A stretch of 64,000 bases of DNA from Croceivirga sp. GTDB taxonomy: Bacteria; Bacteroidota; Bacteroidia; Flavobacteriales; Flavobacteriaceae. The stretch covers positions 1 to 64,000 of the forward strand of contig JANQKR010000013.1 of NCBI GenBank assembly GCA_028281025.1. Reading direction: 5' to 3'. The position numbers and the translations under genes were made by a program. The notes under the pieces were generated by a model that saw nothing but the letters and a program-made list of their open reading frames with translations, did no database searches and was not told the DNA's origin. Positions within the stretch are counted from its first letter, which is position 1, and every line of letters starts with the position of its first letter. This document shows, one piece after another, positions 1-9,150 of the stretch.

Positions 1-1294
1 CCACTACGGGTGCCCTTTTTAGGGCGTTGGTATCAAATATGGGGTGCAATAATTCATCCAGCTTATTCGCTTCAATCATCAATAGGGCTTCTTTTTCGGA
101 AACCTGTCCTTCTTTCAGCAGATCCATTGCAATCTTGACCATGGCCGCTCCCGTACGCTTTCCATTACGGGTCTGTAAAATCCAGAGTTTTCCGTTCTGA
201 ATGGTGAACTCCATATCCTGCATATCGTGATAATGCTTTTCAAGGCGTTCTTGATATTCGTACAGCTCTGTATAAATCTTTGGCATCAACTCTTCCAGTG
301 ATGGGAAATCCTTCATTCTTTCCACTTCATCAATTTGCGCCAATTCTGCCCATCTTTGTGAACCCATTTTGGTGATTTGCTGCGGGGTTCTCACACCGGC
401 CACAACATCCTCACCTTGTGCATTGATCAAATATTCCCCATTAAACTCATTCACGCCCGTGGCGGCATCCCTGGTAAAACAAACACCGGTACCGGAATTA
501 TCGCCCATATTACCAAAGACCATGGCCTGGACATTAACGGCAGTTCCCCAATCAGCTGGATACCCATTAATCTTTCGATAATATACCGCTCGATCACCAT
601 TCCAACTGTCAAATACGGCCATGACCGATCCCCAAAGCTGCTCCCATGGATCTGTTGGAAAATCACGTCCTGTACTCTTCTTTATGGCATCCTTAAAATC
701 ATAGACCAAATCCTGTAGGTCCTGTACGGTAAATTGGGTGTCCAATTTAATACGCCTCTTCCCTTTTAGGTTATCAATAATCTCCTCAAAGGGATTTTCG
801 TCCTCCTTGGTCTCAGCTTTCATCCCCAAGACCACGCCACCGTACATCTGTACAAAACGTCTGTAGGAATCCCAAGCAAAACGTTCGTTGTTGGTACGTT
901 TGACCAAACCTAAAACGGACTCGTCATTAAGCCCAAGATTTAAAACCGTATCCATCATCCCCGGCATGGACACCCTGGCACCTGATCGTACGGAAAGCAA
1001 TAGAGGGTTTTCATTGTCCCCAAAAGAAGTTTCCATCTCCTTTTCAATGGAGGCCACCGCTTTTTCCACCTCTTCCTTAAGCAGTTTGATCACCTCTTCA
1101 CGACCTACTTCGTTGTATTTGGTACATACTTCGGTGGTGATGGTAAAGCCAGGTGGTACCGGAATGCCCAAATTGCTCATTTCGGCCAGATTTGCTCCTT
1201 TCCCCCCTAATAAATTCCTCATACTTCGGTCACCGTCGGTCTCTTGGGCGCCAAAATGGTATACTTGTTTTTTGGTCTTCGAAATTGTTTCCAT
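1..1294 (-). CDS. ppdK: Pyruvate, phosphate dikinase, N-terminal part (3' end beyond window)
   Basis: Own translation of the minus strand from CAT at 1292-1294: METISKTKKQVYHFGAQETDGDRSMRNLLGGKGANLAEMSNLGIPVPPGFTITTEVCTKY... (GGKGANLAEM / PVPPGFT motifs of PPDK). Open to the window edge, so absent from the ORF track. Confidence 0.95.
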   Translation of the reverse strand, partial: METISKTKKQVYHFGAQETDGDRSMRNLLGGKGANLAEMSNLGIPVPPGFTITTEVCTKYNEVGREEVIKLLKEEVEKAVASIEKEMETSFGDNENPLLLSVRSGARVSMPGMMDTVLNLGLNDESVLGLVKRTNNERFAWDSYRRFVQMYGGVVLGMKAETKEDENPFEEIIDNLKGKRRIKLDTQFTVQDLQDLVYDFKDAIKKSTGRDFPTDPWEQLWGSVMAVFDSWNGDRAVYYRKINGYPADWGTAVNVQAMVFGNMGDNSGTGVCFTRDAATGVNEFNGEYLINAQGEDVVAGVRTPQQITKMGSQRWAELAQIDEVERMKDFPSLEELMPKIYTELYEYQERLEKHYHDMQDMEFTIQNGKLWILQTRNGKRTGAAMVKIAMDLLKEGQVSEKEALLMIEANKLDELLHPIFDTNALKRAPVV

Positions 1295-1516
1295 GGATAC
1301 AGTTTTTGTATTCAAATTTTTTTACGGTTCGAAATTAGAAACCAGTCATAAGGATTTTTATGACAAAAGTCAGGAAAGGGAAAAGCTGCTCATTTTCACC
1401 CTTAAAATTCCCCTTTTTGGGAAATCGATCCTACGCTTTATGGTATTGATTATGAATACGAAGAAGTAATCTGCACGAATAAAAGATTACATTACGGCCG
1501 CCCAACCCAATGGAGA

Positions 1517-2785
1517 TCACACCCTTTTATGTTCTCGAATGTCCTCGGACAGATCCAAGCGTCTAAAGGATGGGGAAACCAATGCGGTGAGCCCTACGGT
1601 AAACAAGGTCATACAGCCCCCAAAAACCACTGCAGTTACCGTGCCCATCAATTTTGCGGTAAGTCCGCTTTCAAAAGCACCCAACTCGTTGGAAGACCCC
1701 ACAAAAATGGAATTGACCGATGCCACCCGACCCCGCATATTGTCTGGGGTTTTTAATTGCAAGATGGTCTGTCTGATAATCATGGAAACCCCATCTACCG
1801 CACCACTTACAAAAAGTGCAATTACAGAAAGCCAGAAAAGCTTTGACAATCCAAAAACAAGGATACAGACTCCAAACCCAAATACGGCCCAAAGCAGTTT
1901 TTTTCCTGCATTTCTGTGTAAAGGGAACCGTGTGGAAAGCACCATGGTAATGGACGCTCCAACGGCCGGTGCCGCCCTTAAAATACCAAACCCTTCGGAA
2001 CCCACTTTTAAAATGTCCTGTGCATAAATGGGCAAAAGGGCCACCGCCCCTCCAAAAAGTACCGCAATCATGTCCAAAGTCAGTGCCCCAAAGACCGCTT
2101 TGGTATGGAACACAAATTTGAGGCCATCTTTTAAGCTTTGAAATATGGGTTCTCCCAATTTTGGATTTAAAATGGGCTTTTTGGATATCTGAAAAAGAAA
2201 AAGCAAGGCCAGCACCGAAGAACCAAAAATGACGCAGAGGGACCAATGTACCCCGATCCAACTGATGGAAAACCCAGCAAATGCAGGGCCTAAAACCGAG
2301 GCCACCTGCCAGGTGGAACTGCTCCATGTGGCCGCGTTGGGATAAATGGGTTTGGGAACAATAAGGGCAATCAGTGAAAAAATGGTGGGGCCTATAAATG
2401 CCCGCACCAAACCGCCCAAAAAGACCAATGCATAAATAAGGTATAAAATGGATTGGGATGAATAGCTAGTTTCCACAGATGGTAAGGTCACCAAAAAAAG
2501 TCCCAAACTAATGACCGAAAACCCCAAAATACATTTGACCAAAAGATTCCGCTTTTCGTTCTGGTCCACAAAATGCCCTGCAAACAATGCAATGCCCACG
2601 GCCGGGATAATTTCCATTAACCCTATGATTCCCAATGAAAGGGGGTCTTTGGTCAATGAATATACCTGCCATTCAATAACGATAAACTGCATACTCCAGG
2701 CAAAGACCATTGCAAAGCGGACCAATAAAAAAACATTGAATTCTTTATACCGCAATGCGGCGTAGGGGTCTAAGGGTTTTGTCAT
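1517..2785 (-). CDS. MFS transporter (MFS_3 / EntS-like exporter)
   Basis: 422 aa, 10-12 hydrophobic segments, MFS-like loop 'GHFVDQNEKRNLL'. Confidence 0.85.
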   Translation of the reverse strand: MTKPLDPYAALRYKEFNVFLLVRFAMVFAWSMQFIVIEWQVYSLTKDPLSLGIIGLMEIIPAVGIALFAGHFVDQNEKRNLLVKCILGFSVISLGLFLVTLPSVETSYSSQSILYLIYALVFLGGLVRAFIGPTIFSLIALIVPKPIYPNAATWSSSTWQVASVLGPAFAGFSISWIGVHWSLCVIFGSSVLALLFLFQISKKPILNPKLGEPIFQSLKDGLKFVFHTKAVFGALTLDMIAVLFGGAVALLPIYAQDILKVGSEGFGILRAAPAVGASITMVLSTRFPLHRNAGKKLLWAVFGFGVCILVFGLSKLFWLSVIALFVSGAVDGVSMIIRQTILQLKTPDNMRGRVASVNSIFVGSSNELGAFESGLTAKLMGTVTAVVFGGCMTLFTVGLTALVSPSFRRLDLSEDIREHKRV

Positions 2786-2788
2786 ATG

Positions 2789-3175
2789 TTATTCCGTGAT
2801 TTCGATACGATTTCCTTCGGGGTCCAACACCACACTTTCATAATATCCATCCCCCGTTGTCCTCGGTTCCCCAACTATGGTATGGCCGTCCCTCCTAAGT
2901 TTTTCGGTGAAATCGTCCACTTTTGTTTTGGCACCCACACTTATGGCAAAATGGGTCAGCCCCAGCGCTTCTTTCCCAGCGTCCAAAATCCGGGCAATGT
3001 CGGGGCGATGCATCAATTCCAGTCGGGCGCCACCTTCAAAACTTAAAAAATAAGAAGTAAACTTTTTTTTGGGGTTAACGTACTTTTCTCCCGGGCGGGC
3101 TTGGAAGTAGGTGGTATAAAACGCTTTGGAGGCTTCAAGATCGGATACCCAAAGGGCCAAGTGTTCTATCTTCAT
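2789..3175 (-). CDS. VOC family (glyoxalase/bleomycin resistance) protein
   Basis: MKIEHLALWVSDLEASKAFYTTYF...GYYESVVLDPEGNRIEI is typical VOC. Start trimmed from the ORF-track M at 3220 to MKIEH at 3175. Confidence 0.85.
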   Translation of the reverse strand: MKIEHLALWVSDLEASKAFYTTYFQARPGEKYVNPKKKFTSYFLSFEGGARLELMHRPDIARILDAGKEALGLTHFAISVGAKTKVDDFTEKLRRDGHTIVGEPRTTGDGYYESVVLDPEGNRIEITE

Positions 3176-4860
3176 CGAAGGTCTTTTAGTTTTAGCTGAA
3201 TAGTTACGGCACCATTCCACTCATTTTCATCGATGGAAAACACCACATCCACTTGTTGACGATTTTTGATGGTCCCCAACTTTTCCCCTAAATTGAACCC
3301 AATGGCCCCGATAGGGCCCGACCCTTTTTGGGTCAATGCCAACTTTAAATGCTTTTCACCTTCCCCGACCCCTTTTCCATAGCCGGTATCCGTAACACCT
3401 TCGGCCATAAAAACGGGACGCATGTTTCCTGGCCCAAAAGGGGCAAATTGCTTGATGATCCGCATCAGCTTTGGGGTGATCTGGGCAAGTTGAATCTTGG
3501 AATCAATGGTAATTTCCGGAGTTAACAATTTTGGATCAATGGTTTCCGAAACCACTTTTTCAAATTGATTTTTGAACTGTTCATACTCCTCTTTTAACAA
3601 AGTCAACCCTGCGGCATATTTATGGCCCCCAAACTGTTCTATGTGTTCCGAACATTCCTGAAGTGCTTCATAAATATCAAAACCTTTTATGGAGCGCGCC
3701 GAGGCCGCCAACCTATCCCCACTTTTGGTAAAAACCAGGGTTGGACGGTAATAGGTCTCCGTTAATCGCGAGGCAACAATACCAATGACCCCTTTATGCC
3801 AACTTTCATTAAAAACCACGGAGGTGTAACGTTCTTCTTCCCGATTCTTCACAATCTGATGTAAAGCCTCCTCCGTTATTTCCTGATCAAGTCCCCTACG
3901 GTCCAGATTAAATTGTTCAATCTCAACCGCAAACTTTTGGGCTTGTTCCAAATCCGTTGCCGTTAGTAGGTTAACCGCGTGCTGTCCGTGTTCCATTCGC
4001 CCGGCAGCATTGATACGTGGGGCAATGATAAAAACCACATCGGTAATGGTCAATTCGGTTTTCTTGAGCTGATTGATGATGGCCCGAAAACCCGTTCTTG
4101 GTTGGGAATTCATTACTTGCAATCCGTAATGGGCCAGTACCCGGTTCTCCCCGGTAATGGGAACAATATCGGCTCCAATTGCCGTGGCCACCAAATCCAA
4201 ATAGGGCAACAAGTCCTGCGCAGATTCCCCCCTTTTGGAAGCTAAAGCCTGAATCAACTTAAACCCAACACCGCAGCCACACAATTCTTTGTAGGGATAT
4301 TCACAATCCTCCCGTTTTGGATCCAGTACGGCAGTGGCATCAGGCAATTCCGGGCCTGGTCGGTGGTGGTCACAAATGATGAAATCAATTCCCTTTTTCT
4401 TGGCATAGGCTACTTTATCCATTGCTTTAATACCACAATCCAGGGCTATGATCAAGCTAAATCCATTATCCTCCGCAAAATCAATTCCTTGATACGAAAT
4501 CCCGTACCCCTCTGAATACCTATCCGGAATATAGGTGGCCACGTTGGGGTAGGTTTCTTGCAAATAGGTGGAAACCAATGCTACGGAGGTAGTACCATCC
4601 ACATCATAATCCCCAAAAACCAATATGTTTTCTTCCAAGTCCATGGCTTTTTCCATGCGTGCAACCGCCTTTTCCATATCCTGCATTAAAAAGGGATCGT
4701 GCAAATCGGTCAGTTGTGGCCTAAAGAATTTCTTGGCTTCACTGTAATTGGTTATTCCGCGCTGCAGTAACAAATGGGCAATTAGGGGATTGACCTTCAA
4801 CTCTTCTGAAAGGCGTTTAATGCTTTCCTGCTCAGGGATGGGTTTAATTGTCCAGCGCAT
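3172..4860 (-). CDS. recJ: Single-stranded-DNA-specific exonuclease RecJ
   Basis: DHH motifs: VFGDYDVDGTTSVAL, IICDHHRPG, PRINAAGRM, GGHKYAAG. Start set at MRWTIKPIPEQES (4860). Confidence 0.95.
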   Translation of the reverse strand: MRWTIKPIPEQESIKRLSEELKVNPLIAHLLLQRGITNYSEAKKFFRPQLTDLHDPFLMQDMEKAVARMEKAMDLEENILVFGDYDVDGTTSVALVSTYLQETYPNVATYIPDRYSEGYGISYQGIDFAEDNGFSLIIALDCGIKAMDKVAYAKKKGIDFIICDHHRPGPELPDATAVLDPKREDCEYPYKELCGCGVGFKLIQALASKRGESAQDLLPYLDLVATAIGADIVPITGENRVLAHYGLQVMNSQPRTGFRAIINQLKKTELTITDVVFIIAPRINAAGRMEHGQHAVNLLTATDLEQAQKFAVEIEQFNLDRRGLDQEITEEALHQIVKNREEERYTSVVFNESWHKGVIGIVASRLTETYYRPTLVFTKSGDRLAASARSIKGFDIYEALQECSEHIEQFGGHKYAAGLTLLKEEYEQFKNQFEKVVSETIDPKLLTPEITIDSKIQLAQITPKLMRIIKQFAPFGPGNMRPVFMAEGVTDTGYGKGVGEGEKHLKLALTQKGSGPIGAIGFNLGEKLGTIKNRQQVDVVFSIDENEWNGAVTIQLKLKDLR

Positions 4861-4867
4861 AGATTTA

Positions 4868-4950
4868 AGTATCAAGTTCAGGAATTAAGTTCAAGAATCA
4901 AGTTCAAGAATCAAGTTCAAGTTTCAAGTTTCAAGTTTCAAGTTCAAAGT
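4868..4950 (+). repeat. Low-complexity tandem repeat (CAAGTTCAAG / TTCAAGT units), left flank of IVS-like gene
   Basis: Reads agtatcaagttcaggaattaagttcaagaatcaagttcaagaatcaagttcaagtttcaagtttcaagtttcaagttcaaag. Confidence 0.85.
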
Positions 4951-4962
4951 TCCAATTTTCAT

Positions 4963-5319
4963 TTAGTCCTGTTTTTTATTCTTGATAATCGTTGCAATTA
5001 TCTTAATTAATTGTTCAGCTTCGTTAAGTAATTCCGTTCGGCCAATATTTTGGCCATATCCTATCTTATTCAAAATCTTTAGGTTTACTCTAGACTCTTT
5101 TAATTCCTTAAGTGAAATTGATGCTTTGTAGATATACTCCTTATTAGAGTAGGTTCCTTGTGCTTCCCCAAAATTCAATGCGGAACTACCTCCTGAACGC
5201 AGAAGCTGGTTTCCGTAATATTGACCGGTTATGTCATTAGGCAAATCTTTACAAAATTTTGCTACTTGGGCAGCAAAAGCCACCAATCTATCCTCCAGAT
5301 CATATTTCTTAATAGGCAT
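4963..5319 (-). CDS. Four-helix bundle protein (23S rRNA-intervening-sequence / TIGR02436-like)
   Basis: MPIKKYDLEDRLVAFAAQVAKFCKDLP...GNQLLRSGGSSALNFGEAQGTYSNKEYIYKASISLKELKESRVNLKILNKIGY resembles the S23/IVP family (QLLRSG.S...N..EA, KE...K.. EL.ES..WL motif). Confidence 0.85.
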   Translation of the reverse strand: MPIKKYDLEDRLVAFAAQVAKFCKDLPNDITGQYYGNQLLRSGGSSALNFGEAQGTYSNKEYIYKASISLKELKESRVNLKILNKIGYGQNIGRTELLNEAEQLIKIIATIIKNKKQD

Positions 5320-5381
5320 AAACTTGAACTTGAAACTTGAACTTGAACTTGAAACTTCCTCTTGATACTTGCTTTTGAACT
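5320..5381 (-). repeat. Low-complexity tandem repeat in inverted orientation, right flank of IVS-like gene
   Basis: aaacttgaacttgaaacttgaacttgaacttgaaacttcctcttgatacttgc is the reverse complement of the left-flank unit (CAAGTTCAAG). Confidence 0.85.
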
Positions 5382-5810
5382 TTATGTTGTGTGAAATACC
5401 GTTTCAACCTCCAATTCGGCAAACCGTCTGAACATTTCCATAACCCCACAATACTTTTCAATGGACAGGTCAACAGCACGTTGCAATTTTTTCTCATCCA
5501 GGTTGTTCCCATGAAAGTGATATTCCAGTTTGACCGTATCATAATACCTTGGGTGTTCGTCCGTAAGGCTGGCAATGGTTTCAATATGAAAATCATCGAC
5601 ATCAAGCTTCATTTTTTTGATGAGCGAAGCCACATCCAGACCGGAACAACCCGCCAAACCCGATAACATCAGCGCTTTTGGACGAAATCCACTGCTTTCA
5701 CCGCCATCTTCGGGGCTTGCATCAATGCGTAAATCGTGCCCGGAAGGGTTATTGCTCTCGAAGGCCATATTTCCAAGCCACTTGGTTGTGATGTGATTTG
5801 TTTCTGCCAT
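5382..5810 (-). CDS. OsmC family protein
   Basis: GGESSGFRPKALMLSGLAGCSGLDVASLIKKMK...VDLSIEKYCGVMEMFR (OsmC/Ohr fold motifs). Confidence 0.85.
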   Translation of the reverse strand: MAETNHITTKWLGNMAFESNNPSGHDLRIDASPEDGGESSGFRPKALMLSGLAGCSGLDVASLIKKMKLDVDDFHIETIASLTDEHPRYYDTVKLEYHFHGNNLDEKKLQRAVDLSIEKYCGVMEMFRRFAELEVETVFHTT

Positions 5811-5928
5811 AATTTGTAGAATTTGTGATTGATAAAAATACGACTTAATTTAGGAGCGAACCGTTCCCCATCTTACCGCAACCATTACTTCGTTTTGGCA
5901 AAAAACCAACGCAACTAAACTATACGCT

Positions 5929-6531
5929 ATGGCATTAGTAAACCCCCTAGATCCAAATCACGATCCCGAAACACAGCAACTGGCTGAATTTTTTAATGAG
6001 ACCTTGGGCTTTTGTCCCAATTCGGTTTTGACCATGCAGCACCGCCCGGCCATTTCCAAGGCATTTATTAATTTGAACAAGGCCGTAATGGCAAATGAAG
6101 GCCGTGTAAGCTCGGCCTTAAAACGAATGATTGCCTGGGTGAGCAGCAATGCCACAGGCTGCCGGTATTGCCAGGCCCATGCCATTAGGGCCGCTGAACG
6201 CTATGGGGCAGCGCAGGAGCAACTGGATAATATTTGGGAGTACCGCACACATCCTGCCTTTTCGGATGCCGAACGCGCCGCCCTGGATTTTTCCCTTGCG
6301 GCCTCCCAGGTTCCCAATACCGTAAGCGCCGATATTAAAAAACGCCTCCACGAACATTGGACCGATGGGGAAATTGTGGAAATGTTGGGGGTGATTTCCC
6401 TCTTTGGCTACCTGAACCGATGGAACGATTCCATGGGAACCTCCATTGAGGATGGTGCCGTGGAAAGTGCCAATCAGTATTTGGGAAAATACGGTTGGGA
6501 AAAAGGGAAGCATGATGGGTCCAGATATTAG
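5929..6531 (+). CDS. Carboxymuconolactone decarboxylase / AhpD-like peroxidase-related protein
   Basis: NETLGFCPNSVLTMQHRPAISKAFINLNKAVM...RMIAWVSSNATGCRYCQAHAIRAAE (CxxC...H of the AhpD-like fold). Confidence 0.85.
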   Translation: MALVNPLDPNHDPETQQLAEFFNETLGFCPNSVLTMQHRPAISKAFINLNKAVMANEGRVSSALKRMIAWVSSNATGCRYCQAHAIRAAERYGAAQEQLDNIWEYRTHPAFSDAERAALDFSLAASQVPNTVSADIKKRLHEHWTDGEIVEMLGVISLFGYLNRWNDSMGTSIEDGAVESANQYLGKYGWEKGKHDGSRY

Positions 6532-6650
6532 AAGTGAGATGTTAGACTTTAGACTTCAGACATTAGACTACATTGTTTTTAGGCCTAATTGGTCATTTAA
6601 GCCCTTGTAAGAAGCCATTGCTTTGTTCCGAATGTAGCATGAAAGATGTA

Positions 6651-6688
6651 TTTGTCTTTTTGTAAAGTTTTATTTACTTTTAGACAAA
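6651..6688 (+). promoter_or_regulatory. Imperfect inverted repeat upstream of membrane protein/HTH pair
   Basis: tttgtctttttgtaaa-gtttta-tttacttttagacaaa; 12 of 16 arm positions pair. Confidence 0.45.
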
Positions 6689-6700
6689 AATAATAGCAAA

Positions 6701-7111
6701 ATGAGTTTTCAGATATTACCAAACTGGTGTAAAAAACTAGGTCTTGGCCTTTTCGTTATTGCAAGTTTATTAACCGGCGGTGATGCCTTCAAAGATGGGG
6801 TCGAGGGTGTTCCTATGGGGACTAACCATTTTTTTAAAAATCTGTATGGAAGTCGATTGGACCATTTTCTAAGTTTACTACCAATTTTTGGTCTCTTGAT
6901 TTATATGTTATCCAAAGAAAAAATAGAAGATGATTATATCAAATTTTTACGATTGAATTCATATCAATTAACTGTTATAATCCTACTTGTGGTTGCTTTT
7001 ATAATCTATATTTTTTCTCCAGAAATTAAATTCAGTCTTGATATTACTTTGTCACTTTTTATAGTGTTATTTCTTGTGATTTTCTATTTTAAGAAAAATC
7101 AAGCCTTATGA
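6701..7111 (+). CDS. Small membrane protein of unknown function, partner of downstream HTH regulator
   Basis: 136 aa with several hydrophobic segments; overlaps the downstream HTH gene by 4 nt. Confidence 0.65.
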   Translation: MSFQILPNWCKKLGLGLFVIASLLTGGDAFKDGVEGVPMGTNHFFKNLYGSRLDHFLSLLPIFGLLIYMLSKEKIEDDYIKFLRLNSYQLTVIILLVVAFIIYIFSPEIKFSLDITLSLFIVLFLVIFYFKKNQAL

Positions 7112-7305
7112 AAAATCTGGTGAAAGTAGAACGTGCACGTCTCAACCTTACCCAAGAGCAATTGGCAAAAAGGCTAGGGGTTTCAAGGCAAACCATTAAT
7201 GCAATTGAGAAGAGTAAATTCAATCCATCAGTCGTCCTTGCCATTAAAATGGCAAAGCTTTTTAATCTAACTGTTGAAGAAGTGTTCTTTTTGGAGGGTG
7301 AATAG
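7108..7305 (+). CDS. XRE/Cro-type HTH transcriptional regulator
   Basis: KVERARLNLTQEQLAKRLGVSRQTINAIEKSKFNPSVVLAIKMAKLFNLTVEEVFFLEGE. Confidence 0.95.
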   Translation: MKNLVKVERARLNLTQEQLAKRLGVSRQTINAIEKSKFNPSVVLAIKMAKLFNLTVEEVFFLEGE

Positions 7306-7329
7306 ATTCCTGCTTTCGCAGGAATGACA
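7305..7329. repeat. Dispersed palindromic repeat-like hairpin (GATTCCTGC-tttc-GCAGGAAT-gac), possible terminator
   Basis: 8-bp perfect stem attcctgc/gcaggaat; reverse translation reads 'VIPAKAGI', as seen in minus ORF 7089..7349. Confidence 0.75.
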
Positions 7330-7470
7330 ATATCAAATTCTCTACACAAAAGTCTAACCTCTCATATCTAAAAGCGAAGCGGTCTTATCCCTACCCAAAT
7401 TTCTTGACCTACATCAACTTTTCCCCATTTGAAATGCCGGACCTTTGGTGCAATCAAAAAACGAACGGTC

Positions 7471-8040
7471 ATGGCGAAACTTTTGTTAACACCGGAAAAC
7501 CAAATCCAACGGTTAAATACCATCCTTAATCGGGTCGAAACATTGCAAGAATTGTCCATCTCCCAATTGTCCACTGCTCCCAATCCAAAGTCCTGGAGTG
7601 TATTGGAGGTTTTGGAACACCTTACCATTGCTTATTCCTCATACCAAAGAAAGATTGAAAACGCCCTTTTGGAAGTAGCCGATTCCCATAACGGGGCCTG
7701 GCAGTACCAACCTAGGACCTGGCAACGTCTGGTTATAAAAGGGCAAAAACCCAAAGGAAATAAACGGCCTTTTAAACTAAAGACCCTAAAAAAGTTTGAG
7801 CCCTTACTTTCATCCACACTTACCAAGGACGAGGCACAAGCCGTTTTCAAACGTTTCAAAACCGCTCATGGGACGTTAAAACAACAGGTTTTGGCCAGTA
7901 GGAATAAACGGATGAGGCATAAACGTTTTTCCTCCGCCATTGGACCCATCGTCACGTTTTATTTGCCCGAAGCTTTTGAGTTTTTGATATGCCATGCAGA
8001 ACGCCATATGATACAGATTGAAGGGATACTGACAGCGTAA
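7471..8040 (+). CDS. DinB-like four-helix protein
   Basis: NRVETLQELSISQLSTAPNPKSWSVLEVLEHLTIAYSSYQRKIE...CHAERHMIQIEGI (DinB-type HxxxH). Start set at MAKLLLTPE (7471). Confidence 0.75.
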   Translation: MAKLLLTPENQIQRLNTILNRVETLQELSISQLSTAPNPKSWSVLEVLEHLTIAYSSYQRKIENALLEVADSHNGAWQYQPRTWQRLVIKGQKPKGNKRPFKLKTLKKFEPLLSSTLTKDEAQAVFKRFKTAHGTLKQQVLASRNKRMRHKRFSSAIGPIVTFYLPEAFEFLICHAERHMIQIEGILTA

Positions 8041-8066
8041 ACTTTGATGTGTATCTTTAAGCCCAA

Positions 8067-8648
8067 ATGGAACAACCCGCCAAACGCATCCTGTTATCAT
8101 TCTTTAAAGCGGCCCAACTTCAATCAGAACAGCAAGGCCATTTTCTAAATCTTTGGAAGGAATATACCTTTAAACAAAATGAACTTATCACGGAAGCCGG
8201 TCGCATTGAAAAGTATTTTTATGTGGTCCTGGAGGGCGTACAGGCTATGTATTTACTCAACCAAAAAGGCGATAAAGTGGTTCTTGGGTTTTCATATACG
8301 GGCAGTCCATCGGGGATATTTGATTCCTTCCTGCACCAAAAGCCGGCAGATACCTTTTTGGAAGCCCTAAAACCTTCTAAGCTCTTGGGTATTTCAAGAA
8401 GTGATTACCTCAGCTTGTTTGAGGCCAATCCTGATTTTTACAAATGGGCACACCAATTTTTCCGGGATGTCCTTTTCGGAAGATTATTTAGGGAAGTAGA
8501 GTTATTGACCCTCTCCGCAGAAGAGCGGTATACCGCTTTCATGCAGCGTTGCCCAGAGGCATTGAAAGTGATACCCCAAAAGTACCTGGCCTCTTATCTT
8601 AACATGAAACCAGAAACCTTTAGTCGACTTAGGCGTTTGATGAGCTAA
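8067..8648 (+). CDS. Crp/Fnr-family cyclic nucleotide-binding-domain protein
   Basis: KQNELITEAGRIEKYFYVVLEGVQAMYLLNQKGDKVVLGF...EERYTAFMQRCPEALKVIPQKYLASYLNMKPETFSRLRR. Confidence 0.9.
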   Translation: MEQPAKRILLSFFKAAQLQSEQQGHFLNLWKEYTFKQNELITEAGRIEKYFYVVLEGVQAMYLLNQKGDKVVLGFSYTGSPSGIFDSFLHQKPADTFLEALKPSKLLGISRSDYLSLFEANPDFYKWAHQFFRDVLFGRLFREVELLTLSAEERYTAFMQRCPEALKVIPQKYLASYLNMKPETFSRLRRLMS

Positions 8649-8708
8649 TGGCCTTTTAGGGTTTACTACGCAATCCAAATGACGCTTTCCAACGGGAGTC
8701 CCTAAATA

Positions 8709-8736
8709 AAAAAACCCGCAGTTTTGCGGGTTTCAT
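8709..8736. terminator. Bidirectional intrinsic terminator between convergent genes
   Basis: AAACCCGCA-gttt-TGCGGGTTT perfect 9-bp stem flanked by A/T tracts. Confidence 0.85.
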
Positions 8737-8753
8737 CTAAACCTCAACTGCAC

Positions 8754-9110
8754 TTAGGCATTGTTGTAGTAAAAGCGTTCATGGACAATATGATCGCCTT
8801 CCCATTGCTGTACGGCAACTTGTTCCATGGTTACCCTGTTGCCATCCTTAAAGGTCACGTCCATGGTAGATTCCACAAAGGAAGTTGCTTCATCTTCATT
8901 TGAACCTACCTTATTGATTTCCAAAGAATGAAATTCCTGGACACTGTTTAAAAACTGTTCCTCATAGGCCCGGCATTCCGCTTTTCCCTCCCTGGTTCCC
9001 CTGGGCTCGGTCATGACCACCTGTTCTGCATAATACTTGTCAAATGCATCCAGAAGTTTTCCTTGTTGCAATTGATGGTAAATGTCCTGTGCTTTTTCTT
9101 TATAACTCAT
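8754..9110 (-). CDS. SnoaL-like / NTF2-fold small protein
   Basis: MSYKEKAQDIYHQLQQGKLLDAFDKYYAEQVVMTEP...ECRAYEEQFLNSV...VAVQQWEGDHIVHERFYYN. Confidence 0.8.
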   Translation of the reverse strand: MSYKEKAQDIYHQLQQGKLLDAFDKYYAEQVVMTEPRGTREGKAECRAYEEQFLNSVQEFHSLEINKVGSNEDEATSFVESTMDVTFKDGNRVTMEQVAVQQWEGDHIVHERFYYNNA

Positions 9111-9150
9111 TGCTATCTATTTTTCGATTACTCAAAAGTAATTATTTTTC

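Noticed and set aside
888-1469. 193-aa plus-strand ORF
   Set aside because: Antisense to the strongly supported ppdK coding sequence; composition looks non-coding.
1671-2327. 218-aa minus-strand ORF
   Set aside because: Alternative frame of the MFS transporter; rich in W/C/H and lacking a coherent domain.
4963-5319. Possible diversity-generating retroelement accessory (Avd-like four-helix bundle)
   Set aside because: No reverse transcriptase, template repeat or variable repeat seen nearby; an IVS-type cassette fits better.
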